This document shows, in pieces, positions 34,834-44,543 of a DNA stretch of 64,000 nucleotides. A program made the translations under genes and the position numbers. The notes beneath the pieces are model-generated. The model was not told the origin of the DNA. It saw nothing but the letters and a program-made list of their open reading frames with translations, and made no database searches. Numbering within the stretch: position 1 is the stretch's first letter; each line of letters starts with the position of its first letter. This DNA is from Chitinophaga jiangningensis (GTDB lineage Bacteria; Bacteroidota; Bacteroidia; Chitinophagales; Chitinophagaceae): the NCBI RefSeq assembly GCF_900142605.1, contig NZ_FRBL01000004.1:434001-498000 (forward strand), in the 5' to 3' direction.

Positions 34834-37800
34834 TTAGAAACCTACTCTGATTGTACCTGCAATGGAGCGAACCATCGGCAAAAATCCTTCTTCACCGGAG
34901 AAGGCCGTATTGTTGGAGTTATTGGATGCCGGGTTATAATTGTAGGGCAGTGAATTATAGAGGTATAACAGGTCGCGGCCTACGATACCCACACTCAGGT
35001 TGTTTAGCATCAGCTTTTTGCAAAAGGCCGGTGAAAGCTGGTACGACAGGGATACCTGTCTGAGCGATATCCAGGAATTCTTTTTGATCCAGTAATCGGC
35101 AACGCCGGTGGAGGAAGAACCATAACGGTAGTAGAATTGCGGTGCATGCGTAGGTTCCACATATCCTTTTTCATACGCCTGTTGATAGGTTAGGCCACCT
35201 ACATCTACCTGTGTACCATCAGGCATGGTTACCTTTTGTCCTTTTGCAAATACGCCATCAGGAATCAGGCCATCATCATAGGTTTGATTGTCGTACTTGC
35301 TGGTCCAGGTGATGCCACCATGTTCAGCATCTCTGCCGGCCAGCGTGTTAGGCAGCACACCGGTATGTGTACCGTAACGGTAGGTGAGCAGTACGAAATC
35401 GCCACCGATTTTTGCATCCAGTAATACGTTCAGCGAAAGGCCTTTATAGCGGAAAGTGTTATTCCATCCCGCGCGGAATTTAGCGTTGATATCACCTACA
35501 TCCTGGAGGGTATTGCTTCGGGCAGGAAATCCGGCGCGTGCATCTGAACGCCAGGCCAGCTCTATCTTCCCGTTGTTTGGATCAGCAACAGGGTTGCCAT
35601 TGGCATCTGTGGCCTGGTATTTTTTGGATTGAATGGTAGTGCGAAGGGTACCATAGGATTTGCCTACAATCGCCCAGGTACTGATCTCCCCTATGTTCGC
35701 CTTCAGGTCATACTCTGTTCTGCCGGGATAGAGCGATTTGATGAGATTGCGGTTAAATGAATAGTTGACGCTCGTATTCCATTCGAAATTTGTAGTCTTA
35801 ACAGGAATCGCGTCTATCATCAATTCCAGCCCTCTGTTCTGGATGTTACCCGCGTTGATGATAATACCTTCCAGGCCTGTTTCCGGCGGAGTGCCGATGT
35901 CCAGTATCTGGTCTTTGGTGTTATCCTGGTAAACGGAGAAGTCAAATCCTAAGCGGCTTTTGAAAAAGCGCATTTCCAGGCCTAGTTCTTTGGCAATTTT
36001 ACGCTGAGGTTTCAGGCCTGGTACGATGGCGATGAACTTACCCGTCAGTGGATCAGGGTAGCGGCTGTAGGTGGATATAGGCAGATCCTGCCCGTTCGAC
36101 ATCGTATAGCCGTTGAATGCAAAGCCGGGATTGATGGTAAATGGGTCCGTATCACTACCCAGGCCGGCGATATTCCCTCTCAGCTTACCGAAGGTGATCC
36201 ATTCCGGCATCTTAAAGGTTTCGCTAAACAGCCAGGAGGCGCTGACAGCCGGGTAAGCATAAAAGTTGTTACCGGTGCCATTGGTATAGGTGAGTGCGGA
36301 CGACCAGTCACCGCGGAAAGTCCCCTGCAGGAACAATTGATTTCTCCACGACAGATCCACGCTGGCATAAATGGAGTTAAACGCTTTTTTGCTTTTCAAG
36401 CCTCCTTCTGCTTTAGGCTTTTCTACAGAGTTGGCGAGGAAGTAGTTGCCTGGATAGCTGAGACCGCCCACCGTTTCGCTGTAGTTGTAAGTGGTTTGCA
36501 TGCGCTGGGTTTCCCCACCGATGTAACCGCTGAGGTCAAGGTCTTTGGTGAGTGTTTTATTGATCATCATCATCCATTTTAGGAAGTAACTTTCTTTGCT
36601 GGTATGCCCCAGTCCGTAGAGGCCGCCCGAAAAGTTTTGTCCCTGTCCCAGTTCTTTATTTTCGTTGCGGGTATACAGGTTGTTGACGTTTCCTTCCATC
36701 ACCATTTTAGCCCATGGGGTGAGGGTAGCGGTGAGGGCTACACGACCACGGATAGTTTGTTCGTTCTGGAGGTATTCATTTTCGAAGAGATTGAACCAGA
36801 ACCGGGATTCAGGTACCTTGTTGGGTTCATTAGGATCGGCCGGGTTGGGGGTGCCGCCGAAAATGCTGGTGTACTTATCCTGCTGCATCCAGTATTTGGT
36901 ATCATAATTACGTGGCAGCAGCCAGGTAAATAATTTACCGAAGTTATAGGAGGCGAAGGCGTCAAGGCCACCTAATCGGGGCGGATTTTTTCCGCTAAAA
37001 TCGGTGTAATTGGCACTTACATCCGCGCTCAGGTATTTGTTAATCGTGTGTGTAACACGGGCTTCTATACTGTTTTTAAGCAGGCTGTTGTTCCTCACTA
37101 CTCCTTCGCTGGAATTACGGCTGTACGAAACGCGGAAGGTGGAGCGGTCGTTACCACCGTCGATGGCCACGTTGGTAGCGGAGCCTTTCCCGGTCTGGAA
37201 GGCATCGAGGAAGTTATTGGGCTGTGCTACATAGCGGGTGGTGGTGCCATCGTAGTTGATTACCTCCTGTCCGTTTAAGCGGGGTCCCCAGTTTTCCAGT
37301 TCCCTGCCGATGCCACGGTCAATGTAGGGTTTGCCAGTAGCCGGGTCGATGGGAAATACTTTAGTGCGCCAGTTATCCGTAGGCAGGTAGTTGGGGTCGC
37401 GGTTATCCGTGAAGAAGGCACCTACCGTGCCACCTCCGAATTCATTTTGAAAATCGGGTCCGGCGTAAGGTTTAAACACATTGAAGGTCTGGCTAACGTT
37501 GACGCCTAAACCCTTTCTTTCCTTCCCTTTTTTGGTGGTAATGAGGATAACGCCGTTGATGGCGCGGGATCCGTATAATGCGGCGGCGGAGGAACCTTTG
37601 AGCACGGTAACGGTTTCAAAGTCTTCCATGTTCAGGTTTTTAAGGTCGTTACCAAAATCGCGGCCGGTACCATTGAAGGTACCATCATCCATGATCACCC
37701 CGTCTATAACGAAGATGGGCTGGTTGTTGTTGCCGAGGGTGGAGTTACCACGGATGACGATTTTGGTGCTGCCGAAGAGGCCACCGGCCCCCTGGTCGAT

Positions 37801-38268
37801 TTGCACACCGGCTACTTTACCCTGAAGGGCGTTTACCGGATTTACTTCGTTGGTGGTAGCCAGTTCGGCGCCTTTGATTTCGGTGGCCGCGAAGCCGAGG
37901 CTCTTTTTAGCTTTTGATACACCGAGGGCGGTTACCAATACTTCACCCAGTTGTTTGTTGTCGTCCACCATAGTTACGTTAATAGTGGATTGTGCGTTTA
38001 CGGGAATTTCCTGGCGAATAAAGCCAATAGCGTTGAAAACAAGTGTGCCGTTGCTTGCGGCGGTAATGGTATAGGCGCCTTGTCCGTCTGTAATAGCGCC
38101 TGTTTTGGTGCCTTTGACCAACACGGTTACGCCGGGCAGTACTTCTCCTTTTGGGGAGGTGACTTTACCGGTGACTTTAATATTTTGTGCTGATAGGAGG
38201 TAGCTACAGCATAGGAAGAGGTATAAAAACAATACCCCGCGCTGGCAGCAGTAACGACATGTCCACAT
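34834..38268 (-). CDS. SusC-family TonB-dependent transporter
   Basis: A 1144-residue outer-membrane transporter with a signal peptide ending LLSAQ. There is no STN domain: the carboxypeptidase-D-like domain starts directly (KVTGKVTSPKGEVLPGVTV), followed by a TonB box region LGEVLVTALGV, the plug (VNALQGKVAGVQ, IVIRGNSTLGNNNQPIFVID) and the barrel, ending in GTIRVGF. Without STN it should not signal to a FecR protein, in agreement with the absence of a sigma/FecR pair. The operon may be regulated otherwise. A fucosidase gene lies upstream in the same direction, past a terminator. Confidence 0.94.
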   Translation of the reverse strand: MWTCRYCCQRGVLFLYLFLCCSYLLSAQNIKVTGKVTSPKGEVLPGVTVLVKGTKTGAITDGQGAYTITAASNGTLVFNAIGFIRQEIPVNAQSTINVTMVDDNKQLGEVLVTALGVSKAKKSLGFAATEIKGAELATTNEVNPVNALQGKVAGVQIDQGAGGLFGSTKIVIRGNSTLGNNNQPIFVIDGVIMDDGTFNGTGRDFGNDLKNLNMEDFETVTVLKGSSAAALYGSRAINGVILITTKKGKERKGLGVNVSQTFNVFKPYAGPDFQNEFGGGTVGAFFTDNRDPNYLPTDNWRTKVFPIDPATGKPYIDRGIGRELENWGPRLNGQEVINYDGTTTRYVAQPNNFLDAFQTGKGSATNVAIDGGNDRSTFRVSYSRNSSEGVVRNNSLLKNSIEARVTHTINKYLSADVSANYTDFSGKNPPRLGGLDAFASYNFGKLFTWLLPRNYDTKYWMQQDKYTSIFGGTPNPADPNEPNKVPESRFWFNLFENEYLQNEQTIRGRVALTATLTPWAKMVMEGNVNNLYTRNENKELGQGQNFSGGLYGLGHTSKESYFLKWMMMINKTLTKDLDLSGYIGGETQRMQTTYNYSETVGGLSYPGNYFLANSVEKPKAEGGLKSKKAFNSIYASVDLSWRNQLFLQGTFRGDWSSALTYTNGTGNNFYAYPAVSASWLFSETFKMPEWITFGKLRGNIAGLGSDTDPFTINPGFAFNGYTMSNGQDLPISTYSRYPDPLTGKFIAIVPGLKPQRKIAKELGLEMRFFKSRLGFDFSVYQDNTKDQILDIGTPPETGLEGIIINAGNIQNRGLELMIDAIPVKTTNFEWNTSVNYSFNRNLIKSLYPGRTEYDLKANIGEISTWAIVGKSYGTLRTTIQSKKYQATDANGNPVADPNNGKIELAWRSDARAGFPARSNTLQDVGDINAKFRAGWNNTFRYKGLSLNVLLDAKIGGDFVLLTYRYGTHTGVLPNTLAGRDAEHGGITWTSKYDNQTYDDGLIPDGVFAKGQKVTMPDGTQVDVGGLTYQQAYEKGYVEPTHAPQFYYRYGSSSTGVADYWIKKNSWISLRQVSLSYQLSPAFCKKLMLNNLSVGIVGRDLLYLYNSLPYNYNPASNNSNNTAFSGEEGFLPMVRSIAGTIRVGF

Positions 38269-38437
38269 ACGTTCTGGTTTTAAGGTTGATAAAAATGATT
38301 GCCTATAAATTGATTGATGTTTGCGTGCGATCGAATAATTGGTTGATTACAGGGATGTTGATAATGGCTGACTAAAACGATTTATGTGATGAATTGTTCA
38401 ACTAAATATAATTAATTTATAGTTTATAAAGCTGATA

Positions 38438-38464
38438 GATCATTCACCTAGGAGGTGAATGATC
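38438..38464. repeat. Perfect inverted repeat upstream of the SusC gene
   Basis: GATCATTCACCT at 38438-38449 is complementary to 38453-38464, loop AGG. It lies about 170 bp in front of the SusC gene and just past the fucosidase terminator; operator or second terminator. Confidence 0.5.
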
Positions 38465-38476
38465 ATAAGAAAATAA

Positions 38477-38510
38477 AAAAAGGCTGTACACCATTACGTA
38501 CAGCCTTTTT
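38477..38510 (-). terminator. Terminator of the fucosidase gene
   Basis: A 13-bp perfect stem (38477-38489 with 38498-38510) with A/T runs at the ends, 35 bp after the fucosidase stop codon. Confidence 0.85.
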
Positions 38511-38544
38511 ACAGTATTAAAACCTCAGGAAGAACAGTTGCCGG

Positions 38545-40773
38545 CTACTCAAAGAAATCCAGTTCTGAAACCGCCACTGCTTTTCCTGCAGGGGCTATAT
38601 CTGTTGCCTCCACGCGAATATATCGTGCGGCTGTGGGCTGTTTAAAATAGTGCGTTCTTGTACCGGGATCATTTACCAGGTTACCGAATTCAAACGCTTC
38701 GACAGTTTCCCAGTTTTTACCATCGGGACTTACTTTTATTTTGCCTTTAGCCATCATACCACCAGGGAAGCTGCGCTGCGGTGTGTAAGCGAATCCCTTC
38801 AGGATGTGCTCCGTACCGAGGTCAATGGTAAAAAATGGTGTAGCGCCGTCCGCGTTGGAGAGCCAGAAAGTCTTAGCATTGGCATCAAATGCCATCGTAG
38901 CAGGATGCCTGGGGTCAGATGGCGTGGCAGCTTCCAGTTTCCAGTTTTCCTTAACCAGTCCAAATCGCTGGCTACTTACCGGACCACTGCCTTTCTTATC
39001 AATAGCAATCGCTTTCACTTCGCCTCCGTCCAGTTTAAATGCGCCGGTGTATTCGCGGGATTGTGGGCCGGGAAGCGAGCCGTCCGTAGTATAGAAAATA
39101 CGGTAGGCGCCGCCGATATTTTTAGTTGCATTTTCGCCGTGCGGTTTCCAGTTAAATGCCGGCTGGAAAGCATCAATACTTACCATTCCGTTCAGGCTCC
39201 TTTCCAGCTGCAACTGTGGTGGGCGTGATGGGTAGTAATGCGCCGTGATATTACTGATAGCGGGTATGTCACGGGATTCCAACACCCGTACCCGGAATTT
39301 ATCTGCAGTTACTTCAGGGAATCTCAAAATGCGTTTGTAGCCGATATTAGTTGCGTTGGCAATTTCCTTCCACTGGTTATCCACCCATATATCCAGGGCA
39401 TGTTTTTCAACACGTTCCCCATGGGTGGCAATAGCCTCCTGCAGCACCAACCGGTTGATCGTGACTGGTGATGCAGTGGAAATAACTATCTCCCCTACAC
39501 CTGGTTTTAACAGCATGTAACTATCCGGACTGTTATCCAGTACCTCTCCGGGACCTTTTGCGTGGCTAAACAAATTATGGGCATACGTTTCCTTTATCCG
39601 CTTGCCTACTTCTTTCAGGCAGTTTACATCTGCCAGGGAGAATTTACCTTCTCTGTTGGGAGGAATGTTCAGCAGGAAGGTAGAGTTACCGCCAACAGAG
39701 CGCTCATAAATATCAAATACATCGTCCGCACTTCGTACCTGCTGGAAATTGTCGTCCCGGTAAAACCAGCCTTCCCGGATAGAGGTATTGGTTTCTGCCT
39801 GCTGATAGTGGAGAAACTGGCCTTTGTACAAGTCTTCCCTGCTGCCCAGTGACTCCTGTGTGAGATCCCCGAAGTTATTGAGGCCGGCGGGATCCTGTTG
39901 ATAAGGAATCACATTCCATTCCGTATGTCTGGTTCGGCCAGATTCGTTGCCACACCAGCGAATATCCTCTTTTCCAAATATCACTGCTTTAGGGGCAAGG
40001 GTATGAATGAGGTTGCGCCAATCAGCATACCGGTACTTTTGTCCGCCTTTGGTTTTTGGATGTGCACCATCAAACCACACTTCATGAATAGGTCCATATT
40101 CCGTCAGCAATTCGAATAACTGGTTCATGAAGTACTCGTTATAGTCATCTGCTTCTACTTTAAAAGTGGTTTTGTTGGCAAACGGACGGCCGGGAACCTG
40201 GCGGGGAATGGTTCGGTTCGTATAGGCGCTGCCGTTACCATACAGCCCCTGCTCGTTTTCTATCTGGAAGAGGTCAGCCGGTGACAGGTATACCCCTACT
40301 TTCAATCCATATTTTTTACAGGAAGCTACCAGGTCTTTCAGAACATCACCTTTTCCATTCTTATAAGGAGTAGACATAATACCATGCTGTGTATACCGGC
40401 TCTGCCAGAGTACAAAACCATCATGATGCTTAACAGTGAGGATGACCATTTTGATGCCGGCAGCTTTCATGGCTTCACACCATTGATCGGTATGCAATTC
40501 CTTGAGGTCAAAAATTTCCGGATCTTCTTTACCGTTACCCCATTCCATCCTGGTGAAAGTATTCGGACCAAAATGTATAAATGCAATGAATTCATTTTTC
40601 ATTGCCTGGTATTGGTTAGGTGTTGGCACCACATGAGCAGCTTTCAGGAGGATGTCCTCATGGGTATCACCTGCTACAATAGGATAAGTATTTTTAACGG
40701 GTAATTCTGTTTTTTGCTGTGCATGAACGGATAGATACAACATACAACACACCAGGGAAAAAAATTTGTTCAC
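38545..40773 (-). CDS. GH29 alpha-L-fucosidase with C-terminal discoidin-type domain
   Basis: A 742-residue exported glycosidase (signal peptide 1-19). The GH29 domain shows HFGPNTF at 67-73, the KHHDGFVLW block at 115-123, GLKVGVYLSP, and EVWFDGAHP with the nucleophile Asp235. The C-terminal region, about 480-742, contains a chitobiase-type beta sandwich (IFYTTDGSLPG) and an F5/8 type C-like carbohydrate-binding domain (HPATMAFDANAKTFW). It likely removes alpha-L-fucose from plant or host glycans in the periplasm or on the surface. The next gene upstream on the same strand is a phosphoesterase, 113 bp away. Confidence 0.92.
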   Translation of the reverse strand: MNKFFSLVCCMLYLSVHAQQKTELPVKNTYPIVAGDTHEDILLKAAHVVPTPNQYQAMKNEFIAFIHFGPNTFTRMEWGNGKEDPEIFDLKELHTDQWCEAMKAAGIKMVILTVKHHDGFVLWQSRYTQHGIMSTPYKNGKGDVLKDLVASCKKYGLKVGVYLSPADLFQIENEQGLYGNGSAYTNRTIPRQVPGRPFANKTTFKVEADDYNEYFMNQLFELLTEYGPIHEVWFDGAHPKTKGGQKYRYADWRNLIHTLAPKAVIFGKEDIRWCGNESGRTRHTEWNVIPYQQDPAGLNNFGDLTQESLGSREDLYKGQFLHYQQAETNTSIREGWFYRDDNFQQVRSADDVFDIYERSVGGNSTFLLNIPPNREGKFSLADVNCLKEVGKRIKETYAHNLFSHAKGPGEVLDNSPDSYMLLKPGVGEIVISTASPVTINRLVLQEAIATHGERVEKHALDIWVDNQWKEIANATNIGYKRILRFPEVTADKFRVRVLESRDIPAISNITAHYYPSRPPQLQLERSLNGMVSIDAFQPAFNWKPHGENATKNIGGAYRIFYTTDGSLPGPQSREYTGAFKLDGGEVKAIAIDKKGSGPVSSQRFGLVKENWKLEAATPSDPRHPATMAFDANAKTFWLSNADGATPFFTIDLGTEHILKGFAYTPQRSFPGGMMAKGKIKVSPDGKNWETVEAFEFGNLVNDPGTRTHYFKQPTAARYIRVEATDIAPAGKAVAVSELDFFE

Positions 40774-40843
40774 GTTCTGTTTGATTTAGGTGATGAGTCA
40801 GCCTTGAAGGCTGCAAGATATTTATAGCTGTATAAAATTAATT

Positions 40844-40861
40844 CTCCTGTAAAAACAGGAG
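40844..40861 (-). terminator. Hairpin after the phosphoesterase gene
   Basis: CTCCTGT and ACAGGAG flank four A bases, 25 bp after the phosphoesterase stop codon. Confidence 0.5.
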
Positions 40862-40886
40862 GTAAATAAATGTTGCTATTACTGAT

Positions 40887-41900
40887 TCAAAGTTTTATGT
40901 TGCCCATAGGAATGCTACGGTCACGGATAAACGGCACAATATCCTTTCCCGCCTCAAATGGCTTTTGTTCATTAAAGCCCAGCTCCTCCGGTGACTTCCC
41001 AACCCATTTGGCCTGGTTCCCGCTTAGCGTGATTACTTTCTTAACCGGATCAATTTTCAGCAGTGTAAATAAAGACTGATCATATGGACAGGTGTAACAA
41101 ATATATGGATGTGCCTTATGTATTTCCGGTGTAAAGCTATCATGCTTGAAATGTCCACCCACCCAGAAGTAGGAAGCGGAGTTAATAGTCAGATAGGGAA
41201 TATCACCTACGTAATCCAGCCTGTCCACATGGGTATGTCCGTTAATGGTCATCACTACCTTATGTTTTGCGGAAGTAAGTATTTGTTGAATCTCTGCGGC
41301 ATTATCTAATGAGCCATACCCAACCAGTGGCTGGTGACATATAACGATCACCGGTTGCCTTGAAGCTGCGAGTTCCTTTTTCAACCAGTTGGTTTGATCC
41401 GGTCCCACATAGGCAGGATAGCCACCTTTATGAGTGGGCGAACCCTTTTCATTTCCATTTAGGACAATCAGCTTATATCCATTTATAACTTTTGAGTAAT
41501 AGGTGGCAGGCATTTTCCAGACTTCCACACATTGCTGGTGGCTAAAGCCGTTATCGTTGTCGTGGTTGCCTATTACGTGTAACGGTATAGGGTGGGCCTG
41601 ATTGAATTTGTTGATCAGCGGTTTATTCTTTTCCGAAGGATAAGCAAAATCTCCCAGTTGCAACAGCGCATTGGGGCGGGCAGCTTTCATGGCATCCAGG
41701 AAGACATTGAGCCGGTCCTGGGCATCATGCATGATATCATGGTGAAGGTCCGTTATAAGGCCGAGGGACAATGTTTTAAGTTTTGGACCGTAGGCCGCCA
41801 GGACGGCATCCGGAATTGCCATTGTCATCAGTGCCGCAGCGGCATTTCTGATAAATGCTCTGCGGCCGGACCTAAAGCCCGTGCTGTTATTGAGGATCAT
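40887..41900 (-). CDS. Calcineurin-like metallophosphoesterase
   Basis: A 337-residue protein with all five metallophosphatase motifs: DLH at 51-53, GD at 83-84 (LGDFAYP), GNHD at 111-114, His189 (CHQPL) and GHTH at 221-224, which hold two metal ions. The N-terminus has a twin-arginine-like signal (SGRRAFIRNAAAALM), so it may be exported folded through Tat. Phosphatase or phosphodiesterase activity is expected; the substrate is not known. Its position before the fucosidase suggests a shared regulon. Confidence 0.9.
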   Translation of the reverse strand: MILNNSTGFRSGRRAFIRNAAAALMTMAIPDAVLAAYGPKLKTLSLGLITDLHHDIMHDAQDRLNVFLDAMKAARPNALLQLGDFAYPSEKNKPLINKFNQAHPIPLHVIGNHDNDNGFSHQQCVEVWKMPATYYSKVINGYKLIVLNGNEKGSPTHKGGYPAYVGPDQTNWLKKELAASRQPVIVICHQPLVGYGSLDNAAEIQQILTSAKHKVVMTINGHTHVDRLDYVGDIPYLTINSASYFWVGGHFKHDSFTPEIHKAHPYICYTCPYDQSLFTLLKIDPVKKVITLSGNQAKWVGKSPEELGFNEQKPFEAGKDIVPFIRDRSIPMGNIKL

Positions 41901-41969
41901 AACTTTGGGAATTAATGATTTTATTGTTCACTTTAATGCTGCGGCAGCATATCCATAGCAATTTAATTT

Positions 41970-42008
41970 ATTTTCCCTAAAGGAAACAATATTTCATTTA
42001 GGGAAAAT
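41970..42008 (-). terminator. Hairpin after the anti-sigma gene
   Basis: ATTTTCCCTAAA at 41970-41981 is complementary to 41997-42008, 15-nt loop, within A/T-rich DNA, 28 bp after the stop codon of the anti-sigma gene. Confidence 0.6.
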
Positions 42009-42035
42009 AATTATTACATGAGTGGTCGAAGTTAA

Positions 42036-42830
42036 TTAGTGGTTAGCTGCAGTTGAATCTTTTTTCACGCCAATGCGGTAGTCATCTTCTGTAATACCTT
42101 TTATGCCTTTTACTTTTTTGGTTGTTGATGCAGGCGTAGTAGGCATTGGAGGCACAGATGGCTCAGTAACCGGGGATGCTGGCTGATCGGGCACGCCTGG
42201 GACCTGTAGCAATTCAGCGCTATCGATCTTCATGGGAGCAATGCTGATACTATCTGGTTGCGGTGGTGGCGGATCAAACTGCACTGGCATTTGTATAGGC
42301 GGCAGGGTAAATATTATATCCGGGGAGATAATCATACTATCGGGCGTCGGTGCTATCACAGTCTTTTGATGTACTGGCCCGGCAGGTGCCTTTGGCAGTG
42401 GCGTTACGGGGCGGATATTAACATTATACATTACCGTACTGGCTACGGCGGCGGCGGCGGCGCTGGCGATGCTTATCCATCCTCCTGTACTGATTTTTCC
42501 GAATATCCTGACTATTTTGGAGTTGCAGGCAGATTCGTTTTTATCAGGAGCTGCCGGGAGATCGGTTTTTGTGTTGTCAGCAGTTACTGATCCATTACTA
42601 TCCTTCGTTAGATCAGTTTCCCCAGGAGTTGCTGGAATTTCCGGATCATTACCTTCCCCCTCCTTTTCTATCCCTTCCACTTCCGGATTTTCATTTGTTC
42701 CGTCACCAGGTTCTTCCACCACATCCAATTGGGCACTAATAGCCGCCCAGATGCTATCCGCCATGTCGGGAACGGGCATCTGGTTCAGCACTGCTGCCAT
42801 TAATTTTTCGGATGGTGTGGTTGAATTCAC
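42036..42830 (-). CDS. Putative membrane anti-sigma factor with Pro-rich exported tail
   Basis: A 264-residue protein whose GTG start overlaps the sigma stop codon (TAGTG), a sign of coupling. Residues 1-115 are acidic and cytoplasmic (DMADSIWAAISAQLD near the start may contact sigma), one membrane segment lies at about 118-136 (SIASAAAAAVASTVM), and the rest is a Pro-rich exported region without a clear fold. This build, directly after an ECF sigma gene, points to an anti-sigma factor, but no family motif such as FecR or zinc-binding anti-sigma is visible. Confidence 0.72.
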   Translation of the reverse strand: MNSTTPSEKLMAAVLNQMPVPDMADSIWAAISAQLDVVEEPGDGTNENPEVEGIEKEGEGNDPEIPATPGETDLTKDSNGSVTADNTKTDLPAAPDKNESACNSKIVRIFGKISTGGWISIASAAAAAVASTVMYNVNIRPVTPLPKAPAGPVHQKTVIAPTPDSMIISPDIIFTLPPIQMPVQFDPPPPQPDSISIAPMKIDSAELLQVPGVPDQPASPVTEPSVPPMPTTPASTTKKVKGIKGITEDDYRIGVKKDSTAANH

Positions 42831-43363
42831 TATATATTCGTTGCCGTTAGTTTATGTTGAAGAATTTTTCTTGCTTCGCTGAGATGCCACTTGCTGGTAC
42901 CTTCGCTGATATTCAGCTGGGTGGCAATTTCCCGGTGCGTATAGCCATCAATTGCGTATAAAACGAACACGGCATGCGTTGCGGGTGGTAATTGTCGTAC
43001 CAATTGTAAAATTGCGGCGGCATCGTTTTTTTCGATGACGCTGTTTTGCACATATGGCTCCTCTGCTGATTCCAGTTCGAGGCTAGTGAAGCGGCTGCGT
43101 TGTTTGATATGGTCCAGTGCTTCGTTGATCACAATCTTTTTCAGCCAGCCATGAAAGTTACCTTTTGTGTTATCGAAAGTATGGAGGCTTCGGAACATTT
43201 TCACGAAAGATTGTCCTAATATATCAGCGGCCTCCTGTTCATCAGTGGCATAACGCATGGCAATGGCCATACCAAACGCGTAAAGCTGTCTGTACAGCTG
43301 TTCCTGCGCCTTTCTGTCGCCACCCCGGCATGCGGTGATAATATTACTTAAATCCTGTTCCAG
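42830..43363 (-). CDS. ECF RNA polymerase sigma factor with non-ATG start
   Basis: From ATG 43270 the frame gives only 146 residues and would lack the beginning of sigma region 2. The frame stays open upstream and encodes typical region 2 sequence (ITACRGGDRKAQEQLYRQLY), back to a stop codon about 20 nt before 43363. In that interval there is no ATG, GTG or TTG; CTG at 43363 (LEQDLSNII) or an ATT further in are the only plausible starts. With CTG the protein is 177 residues, a normal length. Region 4 is clear: LPPATHAVFVLYAIDGYTHR and IATQLNISEGTSKWHL. An ATG at 43397 in another frame leads to a stop after 10 codons. Partner: the anti-sigma gene. Confidence 0.8.
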   Translation of the reverse strand: MEQDLSNIITACRGGDRKAQEQLYRQLYAFGMAIAMRYATDEQEAADILGQSFVKMFRSLHTFDNTKGNFHGWLKKIVINEALDHIKQRSRFTSLELESAEEPYVQNSVIEKNDAAAILQLVRQLPPATHAVFVLYAIDGYTHREIATQLNISEGTSKWHLSEARKILQHKLTATNI

Positions 43364-43380
43364 ATGTTCTAAAGTCCTTT

Positions 43381-43581
43381 AATACGGTTGTTTTTATACA
43401 TTACACGCATCTTAACCTGTGCCATTATTCACCAGCCTGTCCATTAATGCCGTGGCAATGCAGTTGTTTTTATTCATTACCTACAACCTACCATTCACCT
43501 GCCTGACCGGTAATGCATTTATTTTTGTTCATTACCTGCAGCTTACCATTTCGCATCATTCACCTGCCTGGCCAGTAATGC
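43381..43581. repeat. Degenerate tandem repeats including the 3' end of a lipoprotein gene
   Basis: A 23-nt block of the form TTCACCTGCCTG.CC.GTAATGC occurs at 43559-43581 (inside the lipoprotein gene end), 43494-43516 and 43428-43450, about 65 bp apart with two to a few mismatches. A second block TTCATTACCTGCAGCTTACC occurs at 43528, 43473 and, more diverged, at about 43397. The units are thus imperfect copies of the last codons of the gene and its 3' flank. Confidence 0.75.
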
Positions 43582-44385
43582 GGTAGAAATAGCGCTGATA
43601 CTTAATTTCTCTGCATTATCCAGCTCATTATAGTACCAGATATTATGATCGATCAGGTCTACAATACCAATAACGCCACCGGTTGTACTCAATTCGTAGC
43701 CGGACAGCACTTTAAAAGGCAGCTTGCCACTTTTACCATTGGACAGTTCCGTCTTTTTTATACTGAGTGGTTTTATAAAGATGGTATCTGTCCCATTGGT
43801 AGCCAGGCCACTGTCTTCCTGTTTGATCAGACCAAATGGATTCATGTCTTTGGATGCCTTGCGGTCATACAAGTTCGTCATCAGCACTTCCCATTTACTA
43901 CTTTCCGAGGTTGTATCTCCACTAATAAGCGCTGAAAAAACATACTCATACTGTTGCACGATGCCGATGCCATTCAGTACACTCTTGCTATTTAATATGG
44001 AATACTCATGACGCTTTTCAACTTCCCTTTCCGCTCCAAATACCTGCAGGCTGTTATTTCCATCACTGATAGAAAACCGGAACCGGGCTTTCTCATTCTC
44101 CACCGTTTCTGACTTAGATATACCAAACTGGTTGAGGACCAGATTATCCAGGAAAAAAAGCCTGCCCCAACCCGGGTACTTAATCTGCATTCCTCTCTTG
44201 ATACGGGAGGTACTATAATTGGCAAACGACATCTTATTCTGATGCGCACCTTTGACATGCTGCATAGTAGCTTGCTCCCGGAAACGCTCTGGCACGGTCA
44301 GTTTCATGGAGGGCCCACAGGCCGCCATGAATACCAGGCCAATTAATAATAACCTGCTGCTCATCTGATGATAAACTCTTTTCAC
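43543..44385 (-). CDS. Hypothetical lipoprotein
   Basis: A 280-residue protein with a lipobox (GLVFMAAC, Cys23). The mature sequence shows no family I recognise. It has mixed strands and helices, including GWGRLFFLDNLVLNQFG and GGVIGIVDLIDHNIWYYNEL, and ends in the helix ISAISTALLARQVNDAKW. The 3' end is one unit of the degenerate tandem repeats that follow. Single gene, divergent from the small lipoprotein gene at 44544. Confidence 0.7.
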   Translation of the reverse strand: MKRVYHQMSSRLLLIGLVFMAACGPSMKLTVPERFREQATMQHVKGAHQNKMSFANYSTSRIKRGMQIKYPGWGRLFFLDNLVLNQFGISKSETVENEKARFRFSISDGNNSLQVFGAEREVEKRHEYSILNSKSVLNGIGIVQQYEYVFSALISGDTTSESSKWEVLMTNLYDRKASKDMNPFGLIKQEDSGLATNGTDTIFIKPLSIKKTELSNGKSGKLPFKVLSGYELSTTGGVIGIVDLIDHNIWYYNELDNAEKLSISAISTALLARQVNDAKW

Positions 44386-44543
44386 GTCGAAAGTAATATT
44401 AAACGGGAACTAAATGACTCCGTCTGTCAATAATACCTCCGTTTTTTTCAAAGGGTTGGGTAAGTCCAAAAAAATATTTCTTTTTAGATTTACCCAACCA
44501 TTACCAATTTGAGAGGGGTACTACTGGTATATCAATTTAAAAG

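Noticed and set aside
42469..42882. 137-aa frame opposite the anti-sigma gene
   Set aside because: It is the mirror of Pro/Ala/Ser-rich codons on the coding strand and overlaps two well-supported genes.
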